Positions 9,720 through 18,479 of a stretch of 64,000 nt of DNA are shown here, piece by piece (position 1 is the first letter of the stretch; every line of letters starts with the position of its first letter). The stretch spans positions 1-64,000 of the forward strand of contig JAPPFM010000050.1 in the NCBI GenBank assembly GCA_028821605.1, written 5' to 3'. The notes under the pieces were generated by a model that worked only from the letters and a program-made list of their open reading frames with translations, was not told where the DNA came from and made no database searches. The translations under genes were made by a program, and so were the position numbers. The DNA is from Candidatus Poribacteria bacterium. GTDB taxonomy: Bacteria > Poribacteria > WGA-4E > WGA-3G.

Positions 9720-10718
9720 ATGGCAAGACCTGTAACACTCTTTACAGGCCAATGGGCAGATTTAACATTAGAAGAATTAGCAGAAAAAGCGAGCGGATGG
9801 GGCTATGACGGCTTAGAACTCGCCTGCTGGGGCGACCACTTTGAAGTCGATAAAGCACTCGCAGACGACAGCTACTGCCAAGGCAGACACGATCTCCTCG
9901 CCAAATACGGACTAAAAGTCTGGGCAATCAGCAACCACCTCGTTGGACAAGCCGTCTGTGATAACATCGACAGTCGGCATCAAGGAATTTTGTCAGAAAC
10001 CATCTGGGGTGATGGTGATCCCGCAGGCGTTCAAGAACGTGCCGCTGAAGAGATGAAAAACACCGCGCGCGCTGCGGCAAAACTCGGCGTGAGCGTTGTT
10101 AACGGTTTCACTGGCAGCTCTATATGGCATCTTCTCTACTCTTTCCCTCCGAACGATCCAGGACAAATTGATGCCGGTTTTGAAGACTTTGCGAACCGTT
10201 GGAACCCTATTTTCGATGTCTTTGATGAAGTTGGTGTTAAGTTCGGACTCGAAGTCCATCCGACTGAAGTTGCCTTTGACATCGTCACTGCAAAACGTGC
10301 GATTGAAGCGGTCAATGGTAGGGAAGCATTCGGGTTCAACTACGACCCAAGCCATCTCGGTTACCAAGGGGTTGACTACGTCGCCTTCCTTGAACGATTG
10401 AGCGATCGAATTTATCACGTCCACATGAAGGATGTTTGGTGGGCAGACACACCGAGGTTATCTGGTGTGTTCGGTGGACACTTGAACTTCGGCGATGCCC
10501 GAAGAAATTGGGATTTCCGATCCATCGGCCGCGGCAACGTCAACTTTGAAGAGATCATCCGAGCACTGAACAATATAGAATACGACGGTCCACTCTCCAT
10601 CGAGTGGGAAGACAGCGGCATGGATCGAGAACACGGTGCCCGTGAATCTTGTGCTGCCGTCAAAGGTTACGATTTTGAACCTTCCGCGGTAGCATTCGAT
10701 GCTGCCTTTGAAGAATAA
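9720..10718 (+). CDS. Sugar phosphate isomerase/epimerase, xylose-isomerase-like TIM barrel
   Basis: A 332-residue AP-endonuclease-2 superfamily TIM barrel. The four metal ligands expected in the family are visible in order: Glu in LEVHPTEV, Asp and His in [10 protein letters not shown], His in YHVHMKD, and Glu in SIEWED. The N-terminal strand starts with [14 protein letters not shown] and the first helix is intact, so the protein is full length. It probably isomerises or epimerises a sugar or inositol derivative in the cytoplasm, working with the Gfo/Idh/MocA oxidoreductases around it; the precise substrate is unknown. ATG 9720 follows AAGGAG. Confidence 0.85.
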   Translation: MARPVTLFTGQWADLTLEELAEKASGWGYDGLELACWGDHFEVDKALADDSYCQGRHDLLAKYGLKVWAISNHLVGQAVCDNIDSRHQGILSETIWGDGDPAGVQERAAEEMKNTARAAAKLGVSVVNGFTGSSIWHLLYSFPPNDPGQIDAGFEDFANRWNPIFDVFDEVGVKFGLEVHPTEVAFDIVTAKRAIEAVNGREAFGFNYDPSHLGYQGVDYVAFLERLSDRIYHVHMKDVWWADTPRLSGVFGGHLNFGDARRNWDFRSIGRGNVNFEEIIRALNNIEYDGPLSIEWEDSGMDREHGARESCAAVKGYDFEPSAVAFDAAFEE

Positions 10719-10736
10719 GAAACTCAAATACTGCTT

Positions 10737-10760
10737 CGGCGGGTCCCTGTGCCCGCCGAC
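10737..10760. repeat. Perfect 8-bp inverted repeat hairpin
   Basis: TCGGCGGG and CCCGCCGA separated by TCCCTGTG, between the isomerase stop and the sigma-stub gene. It has no T-tract, so it is more likely a dispersed palindromic repeat than an intrinsic terminator. Confidence 0.5.
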
Positions 10761-10777
10761 CTTATCAGAGGTGATCC

Positions 10778-11071
10778 ATGAAAAACGATGATGTTGAACT
10801 TATTCACCGCGTCCTCGGAGGCGATGATAGTGCCTTCCCATTACTCGTGGAGAAATATCAAACAACGGTTCGTGAACTTGCATTGCTTAAAATCGGAGAC
10901 GCTCATATCGCCGAAGAGATTACGCAAGACATCTTCCTGAAAGCCCACCAGAAATTGGGCATGTTAAAGGAACCGCAGGGTTTTCAGGATTGGCTTCACG
11001 TGATAGCGACACGCCGTTGTATTGAATGGATACGTAAAAAGTATTTCTTAACTGAAGCACAAAGCAAATAG
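10778..11071 (+). CDS. Sigma-70 region 2 protein lacking region 4 (ECF-like stub)
   Basis: A 97-residue protein that matches only region 2 of ECF sigma factors: the LIHRVLGGDDSAFPLLVEKY helix, the core-binding segment AEEITQDIFLKAHQKL, and the DNA-melting helix DWLHVIATRRCIEWIRKK. There is no region 4 in any frame before the next gene, which starts 10 bases downstream. A GAGGTG site precedes the ATG. A second stub of the same length is at 43005-43289, so this may be a real short family rather than a decayed sigma factor. It might act as a partial sigma factor or a core-binding regulator; this is inference. Confidence 0.75.
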   Translation: MKNDDVELIHRVLGGDDSAFPLLVEKYQTTVRELALLKIGDAHIAEEITQDIFLKAHQKLGMLKEPQGFQDWLHVIATRRCIEWIRKKYFLTEAQSK

Positions 11072-11081
11072 GAATACACGT

Positions 11082-12206
11082 ATGACGAAAGGCACAGTTC
11101 ACCCATCCGAATCTCGGACCTTTTATGATCGACGCACTGGCACGCAAATCCGGCAGGTGACGACCGCGTCTGCCCTGCACCACCATCCTTTTTTCATCAT
11201 ACCCGCGTATGATGACGCGATGCAGCGGTTGATCTTTATCTCATACCGAACCGGCACCGCACAGATATTCGCCGAAGAGCGCGCCACAGGTGAACTGCGT
11301 CAACTGACAGACAGATCCGATATTGAAGAGTGGTCTGTGCATCCCTCGCGAAACGGAAAAGCGGTCTTCTTCACTGCTGGCACAAGTGGCTGGCGACTCG
11401 ATCTGGAGACATTGGAAGAGCGAGAACTTGTTAATTTCACCGCAACAGCGATGAAAGAAAAGGGAATGGTCGCTGCCGCTATGGGCACAACATCCGTCAG
11501 CTATGATGACCGGTGGTGGGCAGTTAGATTCAACTACCCCTCCCAACTAACGGACGGAGACATCGGTAAAGAAGCAGCACTCGCTATTGTAGACACAGAC
11601 ACCGGCAAGCACGATATTATCCTACGGAGAAACAGCATCGGACATCTTCAATTCTGTCCCGATGATTCTAACCTGCTCTACTACGCAGGTCCCCTCACCG
11701 ATCGGGTATGGGTAATTCATCGCGACGGAAGTGGGAACCGTCGCCTTTACGCGCAGAACGTCGAAAAGAATGAGTGGATCACACATGAAACATGGATTCC
11801 GGGGACGCGCGAACTCGCTTTCGTCGACTGGCCCCGAGGCGTGAGATGCGTCAATGCCGATACAGGTGTAATTCGACAGGTGACAACGTTCAACGCATGG
11901 CACGCCATTTGCAATCCTGCTGGAACGCGCATGGTCGCAGATACCAACTTCCCAGACATTGGTATCCAGACTTTTGATCCGCGTGACGGCATTGGTGAAC
12001 CACAAACTCTCTGTTATCCTAACGCTTCATCTATCGGTGCGCATTGGAACGGCCCCTTCCCGTATGCTGGGGGTCCGGTTCACGTCTACGCACCTCAACA
12101 TACACATCCGCATCCGTCCTTCAGTCCAGACGGACAATATATCGTATTTACATCAGATCGAAGCGGATATGCCCAAATTTACGAAGTAACTCTCAATGAA
12201 ACATAA
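11082..12206 (+). CDS. TolB-like / oligogalacturonate lyase-like beta-propeller protein
   Basis: A 374-residue protein without signal peptide, built of WD40-like (TolB/PD40) blades such as HPSFSPDGQYIVFTSDRSG near the C-terminus. The opening segment (FYDRRTGTQIRQVT) and the overall blade layout resemble the oligogalacturonate lyase family (PL22), which cleaves unsaturated pectin oligomers in the cytoplasm. I cannot assign the PL22 metal-binding histidines with certainty, although a histidine-rich HTHPHPSF segment near residue 345 is suggestive. The start overlaps the tail of the sigma stub spacing by 10 bases, so the two are probably cotranscribed. A non-catalytic propeller is the alternative. 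Confidence 0.6.
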   Translation: MTKGTVHPSESRTFYDRRTGTQIRQVTTASALHHHPFFIIPAYDDAMQRLIFISYRTGTAQIFAEERATGELRQLTDRSDIEEWSVHPSRNGKAVFFTAGTSGWRLDLETLEERELVNFTATAMKEKGMVAAAMGTTSVSYDDRWWAVRFNYPSQLTDGDIGKEAALAIVDTDTGKHDIILRRNSIGHLQFCPDDSNLLYYAGPLTDRVWVIHRDGSGNRRLYAQNVEKNEWITHETWIPGTRELAFVDWPRGVRCVNADTGVIRQVTTFNAWHAICNPAGTRMVADTNFPDIGIQTFDPRDGIGEPQTLCYPNASSIGAHWNGPFPYAGGPVHVYAPQHTHPHPSFSPDGQYIVFTSDRSGYAQIYEVTLNET

Positions 12207-12271
12207 ACAGGGCTTCGGAAACCCCGGAAAGAAAGAACCGCATTGAAATGAAACGCTCTTTTACTCAAGAC

Positions 12272-12326
12272 TTTAACCATCAACTCGTGCCTTAACATTT
12301 ATATCGGCGGCGAGTTGATGGTTAAA
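12272..12326. repeat. 16-bp perfect inverted repeat
   Basis: TTTAACCATCAACTCG at 12272-12287 and its exact complement at 12311-12326 enclose a 23-base loop, followed by the dispersed GATAACTGATAACTA string also seen at about 31860 and 44180. It lies between the propeller and crystallin-like genes. No T-tract follows, so a terminator role is uncertain. Confidence 0.55.
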
Positions 12327-12363
12327 ACCGATAACTGATAACTAAAAAAAATGGAGATAAAAA

Positions 12364-13758
12364 ATGCCAATCGTCATACCGCGCCTTATTGTTGAGGTGT
12401 TTCAACATACAAACTTCCGAGGCAGAATGGGATATGTTGTAGAGCCTGTTCAGCATACGCGCACCATTGGATTTCAAGACAATATATCTTCTGTTCGTAT
12501 CTATAAGGGTCCAAACTTTTCATCAAATCCGAACTATAAAGCCATCTTTTACCAGCACGTTAACTACCGCGGTAAAAAGTTGGCACTCGGTCCCGGATTT
12601 TATCCAAACTTGCACGATACCTCCTACAATTTTGCGGACAGAATCTCCTCGATTAACTTCGGCTCCACACTGGAAGTCGTTGGACCCGAATGGGGAACGA
12701 TTCCGCTGATTGTGGATTGCTATGAACACGTCGAATTCCGCGGCAGAAAAATCACTATCCTACGTGATATTGCCAACCTACGCGATGCACAGGGCAGGAC
12801 TTGGTTTGAAGACCGGATCTCCTCAATTCGTATCTTTAAAGGTCCCGATTTCCCACGAGATGGCGCGGAAGTCGTCTTCTATGAACACCCCGACTTTGAA
12901 GGCGCAAGCATACCTATCCGTATGGAACCCTCGGAATATAAAAAAGAGTTGCCGAATCTCCATTTACTCCCACAAAACTTCGGCGATTCTATCTCCGCCA
13001 TTAAGATTGAAGGATGGGCATCCTCTGGCGAGTTCACGGAGATGGTTTTTGAAGATGAGTTCATCGGGAACAATATGCGCCCAGAATGGCGATGGGAAGA
13101 TCCGAAAGGTGGCGGTGCATGGGCGGAACGCCAAGGCTATCTGGAAATGCGGACTGAACCCGGACAAGACCTTTGGCACGGTCCAGACGGTAGAAGTGGT
13201 GATATGAGTGCACCACGTCTTCTCATGGAAATCGTAGGTGATTTCGCTATCGAAACTCGCATGCGAATCTCGCCACAACTGAAAGAGCACGGAGGTTTAC
13301 TGGTATGGAAGAACCCAAACAGGTTCCTCCGTTTGGAAAAAACCTCAGGACCGCACGCCTTTAGAGGCGATGTCCGATTTGAACGCCATGTTGGACGTTC
13401 CTTCAACTTACGTGGACGAAGTAGTGGACTCAGAAATGTGCGAGAACTCTTCTTACGTCTGGAACGCAGAGGGAACCAATTCTCATCTTTCGCCAGCGAT
13501 GACGGCATCCAATGGAGAAGCTGCGGACAAACGAATGTTGGCATGGGAAATTCAGTACATGTTGGCGTACACGCACTGTGTCCGGGAAACATCCCGCCAA
13601 CCTTAACCCGCTTCGACTTCTTCCGGGTGTTCAAGCGGAAGAGTGAAGTCGCTGAATATCGCCCCATTACGGCTGTACAACACGATCAAATGACCGATGA
13701 AGAACGCGAACGTCAAGAAGCCGATCGGCGAGAACGTGCCATGCGTGACATGTTCTAA
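12364..13758 (+). CDS. Betagamma-crystallin repeat protein with C-terminal DUF1349-like domain
   Basis: A 464-residue protein without signal peptide. The first 215 residues contain four betagamma-crystallin Greek-key motifs, each with an aromatic-x4-[FY]-x-G start and a calcium-binding-type end: DNISS (39-43), DRISS (92-96), DRISS (150-154) and DSISA (208-212). The four motifs would fold as two domains. After a short linker, residues 225-430 resemble the DUF1349 concanavalin-like fold (DEFIGNNMRPEW at the start, GGLLVWKNPNRFLRLE in the middle). The C-terminus is charged. Calcium binding is predicted from the D-x-[IS]-S pattern; the ligand of the lectin-like domain is unknown. GGAG precedes the ATG. 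Confidence 0.75.
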   Translation: MPIVIPRLIVEVFQHTNFRGRMGYVVEPVQHTRTIGFQDNISSVRIYKGPNFSSNPNYKAIFYQHVNYRGKKLALGPGFYPNLHDTSYNFADRISSINFGSTLEVVGPEWGTIPLIVDCYEHVEFRGRKITILRDIANLRDAQGRTWFEDRISSIRIFKGPDFPRDGAEVVFYEHPDFEGASIPIRMEPSEYKKELPNLHLLPQNFGDSISAIKIEGWASSGEFTEMVFEDEFIGNNMRPEWRWEDPKGGGAWAERQGYLEMRTEPGQDLWHGPDGRSGDMSAPRLLMEIVGDFAIETRMRISPQLKEHGGLLVWKNPNRFLRLEKTSGPHAFRGDVRFERHVGRSFNLRGRSSGLRNVRELFLRLERRGNQFSSFASDDGIQWRSCGQTNVGMGNSVHVGVHALCPGNIPPTLTRFDFFRVFKRKSEVAEYRPITAVQHDQMTDEERERQEADRRERAMRDMF

Positions 13759-13894
13759 ACAATCTATTTCTCTCAGTAGAACGCGATGGGATACAAGTTA
13801 TCCGTATATAGTGCTCAAACAAACTGAAATTATAGGTCGTGGCATTTATGCCTCGACCATCTGACACCACTTTAACAGGTGGAAGGAGTGAATC

Positions 13895-14770
13895 ATGTAT
13901 CTAAAAAGCGATGCTCGTTTTCAGGATAGACATTTTGTGAAAAATTCACAGTGCTTCACAATAATTTTTCTCCTTCTCGCGCTTCTCGTATGGAACGCAC
14001 AGCCTGCCGATGCAATCGTCGGTGCGGTTGAAGATGGTTTAGTGGCTTACTGGTCTTTCAACAAAGACACGGTAAAGATTAAAACAGAGGCAGCAGATGT
14101 TCTGAATGGACTCGTTGCTGCTGTCCACGGTGATCCAGAACTCGCACCCGCCTCCGATTGCAAAGTCGGCGAGTGCATTCTTTTCGATGGTAGTGTTGAC
14201 CGCTTCCTTGTCGAAGATTCAAAACCAGCGACAATTGATCGTGATTGGGATGAGATTACTTTGGAATGTTGGGTCTACATCAACGCCCTTGACGACAGTT
14301 GGAATCGGATTATTTCACTCGACGACATGCCAGCGAACACGGCAGTCGCGAGCCTCTATTACGACGACGATGACAACCAACACGGTTTTTTCGTCAGAGC
14401 CGGTGGTCAATCAACCCAAGCAGCGAAAGACAATGTACTGGAAGATATTCCGCTTGAAGAGTGGCTGCACCTTGTCGGCACCTATGACGGTGCAACGGTT
14501 CACTACTATGTAAATGGAAAGCAGGAAAAGAGGTACGCCATGAAGGGTGGTAAACTTTCAAAAGGTGGACTTCTCCTCGGTATTGGGGACCGTTCAGACG
14601 GATGCGATTGCGATACAATTCAGGGGTATATCGACGAATTCCGTATCTATGACCGCGTCTTGAGTGCAGCAGAGGTTCAAAACAACATGAGTGCCACAGG
14701 ACTTGATGTCAGCCCTTCTGCGGACCACTTGAGTACGACTTGGGCACACATCAAAGCACGGCGAAGATAA
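13895..14770 (+). CDS. Secreted LamG (concanavalin A-like) protein with TTW C-terminal tag
   Basis: A 291-residue exported protein. A hydrophobic segment at about residues 22-40, after a basic N-terminus, acts as signal peptide with likely cleavage near AQPADA. The rest is one LamG/jelly-roll domain: GLVAYWSFN, the strand ITLECWVYI, then LVGTYDGATVHYYVNGK and IDEFRIYDRVLSAAEV. The extreme C-terminus is LSTTWAHIKARRR, matching the ends of three other LamG proteins and a Kelch protein in the window. The domain is probably carbohydrate-binding. AAGGAGTG precedes the ATG. Confidence 0.85.
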   Translation: MYLKSDARFQDRHFVKNSQCFTIIFLLLALLVWNAQPADAIVGAVEDGLVAYWSFNKDTVKIKTEAADVLNGLVAAVHGDPELAPASDCKVGECILFDGSVDRFLVEDSKPATIDRDWDEITLECWVYINALDDSWNRIISLDDMPANTAVASLYYDDDDNQHGFFVRAGGQSTQAAKDNVLEDIPLEEWLHLVGTYDGATVHYYVNGKQEKRYAMKGGKLSKGGLLLGIGDRSDGCDCDTIQGYIDEFRIYDRVLSAAEVQNNMSATGLDVSPSADHLSTTWAHIKARRR

Positions 14771-14818
14771 TTTTTGCTGGATATACGCACAGGAACGTTT
14801 TCGCTAAACCCGCCTGAG

Positions 14819-14840
14819 CGAACCGCAAGGAAAATTAAAA
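14819..14840 (+). promoter_or_regulatory. Conserved 5' leader motif, copy 2
   Basis: Same CGAACCGCAAGGAAAA motif as at 9681. The AAGG lies 12 bases before the ATG at 14843. The preceding 30 bases also resemble those before copy 1, so a segment of about 50 bases was copied. Confidence 0.5.
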
Positions 14841-14842
14841 GA

Positions 14843-15211
14843 ATGGAAACGATTGGGATTGGTGTTATTGGGTGCGACGATATGGGCAGAAATCTTGCGA
14901 CGAGTGCCCATGCTGTTGAAGGCTTAGAGGTTATCTGCGTTAGCGACGTGCAAGAAGCACTGGCTGAAAAACTTGCAGCAGACCTCAATGTGTCATGGAC
15001 ATCGGATTACCACGAATTGCTCTCAGATGACCAGGTCTATGTGGTGTTAATTGCGACATCACCTTTGGAGAAGATCGTAGCTGATACGATGGCAGCGGGT
15101 AAATATGATTTTCATAGCATAGTACCACTTGACACAAAGGGAATTCAACAGATGCTCATTGAACATTTACTCCCTCCAGCGGAATTTTTTGATAACTTTA
15201 GAAACAGGTAG
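14843..15211 (+). pseudogene. Truncated duplicate of a Gfo/Idh/MocA oxidoreductase
   Basis: A 122-residue frame whose first 75 residues are nearly the same as those of the intact oxidoreductase at 15343. Two features suggest loss of function: the dinucleotide loop GCGGMG has become GCDDMG, and the Glu-Lys-Pro catalytic region reads HSIVPLD. The whole substrate-binding domain is absent; the frame ends soon after the Rossmann fold. It is preceded by leader motif copy 2 and so may still be translated. I interpret it as the decaying half of a tandem duplication; a stand-alone nucleotide-binding protein is less likely. Confidence 0.7.
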
Positions 15212-15342
15212 ATATTTGTTAATAGGTGCATCATTAGCGAGGTTTCCAAATCCCTTCCTGATAAAGTAGGTTAGGGGTTGGTTTCTGATTGAAGGTATAT
15301 ACGTAATTACAGATCCACCATAATTCGATGGAGAAATAAATT

Positions 15343-16350
15343 ATGGAAACGATAGGAGTTGGTATTATAGGATGCGGCGGTATGGGCAGAAGCCTCGCGA
15401 ATGGTGCACACGCCGTTGAAGGGATAGAAGTCATCTGCGTCAGCGATCTGCAAGAAGCACTGGCAGAAAAACTTGCCACAGACCTTGATGCATCTTACAC
15501 GTCGGATTACCATGAACTACTTGCCGACGATCGGATTCAAGCAGTCCTGATAGCGTCACCGCCGTTTATGCATTCACCCATGGCAGTCGATGCAGCAAAC
15601 GCAGGCAAACACGTTTTTTCCGAAAAACCGATGGCACCGACGCTGTCCGATTGCGACGCGATGATCGCCGCTGCCGAAGAAAACGGTGTCAAGCTGACCA
15701 TCGGCTTGGTGTGTCGTTATCACGCGACGCACTCCAAAGTCCGCGAGATCGTGCAAAGCGGTGAACTCGGCGCGCCCGCTTGTATGATGGTGCATCGTAT
15801 CGGTGGACCTTGGAGCAGTGGGTATAGTCATACCCCGTGGCGATTAGAACGTGCGAAATCCGGTGGGACCCTCATGGAAATCAACGCACACGAAATCGAC
15901 TTTATGCGCTGGACGTGTGGGGATGTCACTACTGTCTATGGTGCTGGTGGACAATACGGACCAGATAAGAGCGACTATCCAGATGTCGTTCTTGCTTCTT
16001 TGAATTTTGCAAACGGTGCAGTCGGTTTGCTCCATTCCAGTCATGTGTCTGCCGTTGGTGGATACGGTGGACGTGTCGATTGTGAAGGCGGTTCTATCTA
16101 CTTCCCACAGACCTGGGGTGGCGACGCAACTATCCAGATAAAACCCTTTGAGGGGGAAGGACGACAGATTAAAATCGCAGATATTACGGTGCCCCCACCA
16201 GTTCAAGAAGAGATCCGCGTCTTCGTAGATGCGATCCGTAACGATACCCCGCCTCCGATTACAGGATTAGACGGTCGTGCAGCAGTCGAAATCGCACTCG
16301 CAGCATACCAATCTGTTGAGAGCGGACAATCTGTTCCGTTACCGCTTTAA
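15343..16350 (+). CDS. Gfo/Idh/MocA family oxidoreductase
   Basis: A 335-residue NAD(P)-dependent dehydrogenase of the sugar/inositol type. The Rossmann loop is GCGGMG (10-15) and the catalytic Lys-Pro is at 95-96 (SEKPM). The C-terminal domain has the HRIGGPW strand and the GGTLMEINAHEIDFMRW segment, where the final histidine/aspartate region lines the active site. Full length. Its truncated copy lies just upstream and a mannonate dehydratase-like gene downstream, which suggests a role in uronic acid or polyol catabolism; the substrate is not determined. Confidence 0.9.
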   Translation: METIGVGIIGCGGMGRSLANGAHAVEGIEVICVSDLQEALAEKLATDLDASYTSDYHELLADDRIQAVLIASPPFMHSPMAVDAANAGKHVFSEKPMAPTLSDCDAMIAAAEENGVKLTIGLVCRYHATHSKVREIVQSGELGAPACMMVHRIGGPWSSGYSHTPWRLERAKSGGTLMEINAHEIDFMRWTCGDVTTVYGAGGQYGPDKSDYPDVVLASLNFANGAVGLLHSSHVSAVGGYGGRVDCEGGSIYFPQTWGGDATIQIKPFEGEGRQIKIADITVPPPVQEEIRVFVDAIRNDTPPPITGLDGRAAVEIALAAYQSVESGQSVPLPL

Positions 16351-16364
16351 TGGCAAGGCGAATT

Positions 16365-16400
16365 GTAGCATAAACTGTTAGTTTGTGCAGTATTTTACAC
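16365..16400. repeat. Single arm of a TGTAGCATAAACTGTTA repeat
   Basis: The sequence here matches the inner inverted-repeat arms of the MITE-like element at 35692-35823. Only one arm is present. Confidence 0.45.
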
Positions 16401-16458
16401 TTTACATAGGTATCACAAATGCGATAGAAAATTTCGGAAACGGTATAATCTACTTCAA

Positions 16459-16480
16459 CGAACCGCAAGGAAAATTAAAA
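16459..16480 (+). promoter_or_regulatory. Conserved 5' leader motif, copy 3
   Basis: CGAACCGCAAGGAAAA with the AAGG exactly 12 bases before the ATG at 16483, the same spacing as copy 2. It probably supplies the ribosome site. Confidence 0.5.
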
Positions 16481-16482
16481 AA

Positions 16483-17421
16483 ATGAAAATTTCAGTCTGG
16501 GATGGTGGACTTTCAGAGAGTTACCTCAAACAGGTCACGCAACTCGGTGCGGACTGCATCGACTTCGGAAACGGCGGTGCTTTCCCCGGCGTTAATGAAC
16601 AGGGTTACCCCGACTTGGACGAAGTACTAAAAATAAAGAAGCGTATCCGTTCTTGGGGTCTTGATATCAACCGTGTAACGCTTCCGAATATCACAGAGAA
16701 GTTCATGACGGGACAACCCGACGGTGAAAGGGAACTGGAGAACACATGTAATGCGCTTCGGGTTTTCGCCGAAGCGGGTGTACCTATCGCACGTCAACGC
16801 TTCTGGGGAGATACCTTCGACTATCTCATGACGCGTTACCCTTCTGTCCATAGAGGCGGGTATACCTCACGCGGCGAAAGCCGTGCCGCCACCAAGAATC
16901 CACCAGACACACCGACAATGGAAGCACTCGACGAATGGTGGAAACGTTTCACCGAGGTCTACGGTGCACTCGTCCCTATCGCCGACGACCACGACATTAA
17001 ACTCGCCATCCATCCATCAGACGTGCCAAACCCGGACACACCGCTCGGTAGCCTCGGTTTTCATCGTGTCATCGACGCTTTCCCAAGCAGGAATGTCGGC
17101 TACCTTTACTGTTGTGGCACTCGCGCCGAAGCGGGCGGCAGCACCATTGTCCTCGACGAAATCAACAACTACGGACGTAAAGGACGTATTTTCATGGTTC
17201 ACCTGCGAAACGTACGTGGAAGCCTTTCAACGGCTGGAGCGTTCGAGGAAGTCCTCCTCGACGATGGCGATATGAACGCCTTCAAAATTGTCCGGGAACT
17301 CCAAAAGGTCGGATTCGATGGATGCATCAACGCCGATCACATTCCGAGATTAGAAGGCGATGTCGGATTAGCCTATTCCGTTGGTTACATCAAGGCACTG
17401 TTTGCAGCGTTGGCGGCATAA
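16483..17421 (+). CDS. Mannonate dehydratase-like TIM-barrel protein (UxuA family)
   Basis: A 312-residue protein related to mannonate dehydratase, which converts D-mannonate to 2-keto-3-deoxygluconate in glucuronate breakdown. The metal-binding set of that family is present: His177 (AIHPSD), Cys210 or Cys211 (YCCGTR), His240 (MVHLRNV) and Asp285 (INADHIP). The segment DGDMNAFKIVRELQ before the last ligand is also typical. It is shorter than E. coli UxuA (about 394 residues), so a related acid-sugar dehydratase or a sugar isomerase is possible. It lies directly after a Gfo/Idh/MocA oxidoreductase. Confidence 0.72.
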   Translation: MKISVWDGGLSESYLKQVTQLGADCIDFGNGGAFPGVNEQGYPDLDEVLKIKKRIRSWGLDINRVTLPNITEKFMTGQPDGERELENTCNALRVFAEAGVPIARQRFWGDTFDYLMTRYPSVHRGGYTSRGESRAATKNPPDTPTMEALDEWWKRFTEVYGALVPIADDHDIKLAIHPSDVPNPDTPLGSLGFHRVIDAFPSRNVGYLYCCGTRAEAGGSTIVLDEINNYGRKGRIFMVHLRNVRGSLSTAGAFEEVLLDDGDMNAFKIVRELQKVGFDGCINADHIPRLEGDVGLAYSVGYIKALFAALAA

Positions 17422-17435
17422 TCTTTAATCTACAT

Positions 17436-18443
17436 GTGTACACCGTAGAACCCCTTACCCCTCAAAACCAGAGCGAGTGGAACACCATTATTCGGCAGTG
17501 TCCGGGGAGTACTGCCTTCCAAAGCCTCGCGTGGCGAGATGCATTAGCGAGTTCGTTCAAACAACTCACCCCGGTCTATTCGCTTATTAAGCAAAAAGAC
17601 GTAATAGTAGGTGGGCTACCCGCCTTCATCTTTCAGCCAATACCCGGCATCCGTTTATGGCACTCAATGCCGTGGAACCTATTTGGCGGTGTCCATCTTA
17701 TAGATTCATTGCAAGCAAACCCCGAAGCGTTGATAGCATCCGTTGAAACAGCGGCAACGGAAAAAGGATCGTGTGAGATTCGATGGACGTTGGCACCAGA
17801 ACATACCGTGATCTACGGCGATTTTCTCACCGAAGTGGGTTATGAACGCATAACTCACTTCACACATCTTTTAAAGACAAACGGGGACATCGATGCACTT
17901 TGGCACGCCTATAACAAACGGGTGCGGGGAGCGGTACGGAAAGCAGAAAAATCGGGTGTAGAAGTCACGAATACGGACAGCGCAAAGGCGTTATCCACAT
18001 TCTACAACATGTATCTCGCTACGGTAAAACAGTTAGGGGGCACACCGAAGCCACGCGCACTCATGCAAACGCTTTTACAGCAAAAAATCGCCAGACTCGC
18101 TATTGCTACATATCGCGGGACAATGATCGCTGGATTACTCTATCTACATTTCAACCGGACCGTAACCTTATGGTGCGAGGCATCCGTGCCAGAATTCTTG
18201 AAATACCGCCCCAACAACGCGATTTTCCACTACATTATTACACAAGCGTGTCATGAAAAATATGAATGGATAGATTTCGGGGCATCGCCGCCGGAGAACA
18301 CAGGGTTAATCGCGCACAAAGAACAGTATCGCGCCGTTCGTACAGATTTCGCCAGTTATACAAAGGTCCTTTCACCACTGAAAAGGGCACTGTGGACCCA
18401 GAGTGAAGGGGCACTTCGCCAAATTTATACATGGATGCAGTGA
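17436..18443 (+). CDS. FemAB/GNAT-like acyltransferase
   Basis: A protein of about 335 residues in the acetyltransferase-6/FemAB-related family, which transfer acyl or aminoacyl groups to cell-wall or exopolysaccharide precursors. Visible features are the N-terminal PGSTAFQSLAWRDAL, the helix KRVRGAVRKAEKSGVEV typical of FemAB-like proteins, and the C-terminal GNAT core (IAGLLYLHFN, then YEWIDFGASP and KEQYRAV). There is no good ATG; I chose GTG 17436, 14 bases after the preceding stop, because residues further upstream lie inside the previous gene. The acceptor is unknown. Confidence 0.75.
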   Translation: MYTVEPLTPQNQSEWNTIIRQCPGSTAFQSLAWRDALASSFKQLTPVYSLIKQKDVIVGGLPAFIFQPIPGIRLWHSMPWNLFGGVHLIDSLQANPEALIASVETAATEKGSCEIRWTLAPEHTVIYGDFLTEVGYERITHFTHLLKTNGDIDALWHAYNKRVRGAVRKAEKSGVEVTNTDSAKALSTFYNMYLATVKQLGGTPKPRALMQTLLQQKIARLAIATYRGTMIAGLLYLHFNRTVTLWCEASVPEFLKYRPNNAIFHYIITQACHEKYEWIDFGASPPENTGLIAHKEQYRAVRTDFASYTKVLSPLKRALWTQSEGALRQIYTWMQ

Positions 18444-18479
18444 GACAGAACAGCCCATCTTACTTATAAAGGAACAGCA

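Noticed and set aside
12272-12326. Intrinsic terminator
   Set aside because: The loop is long and there is no T-tract after the stem.
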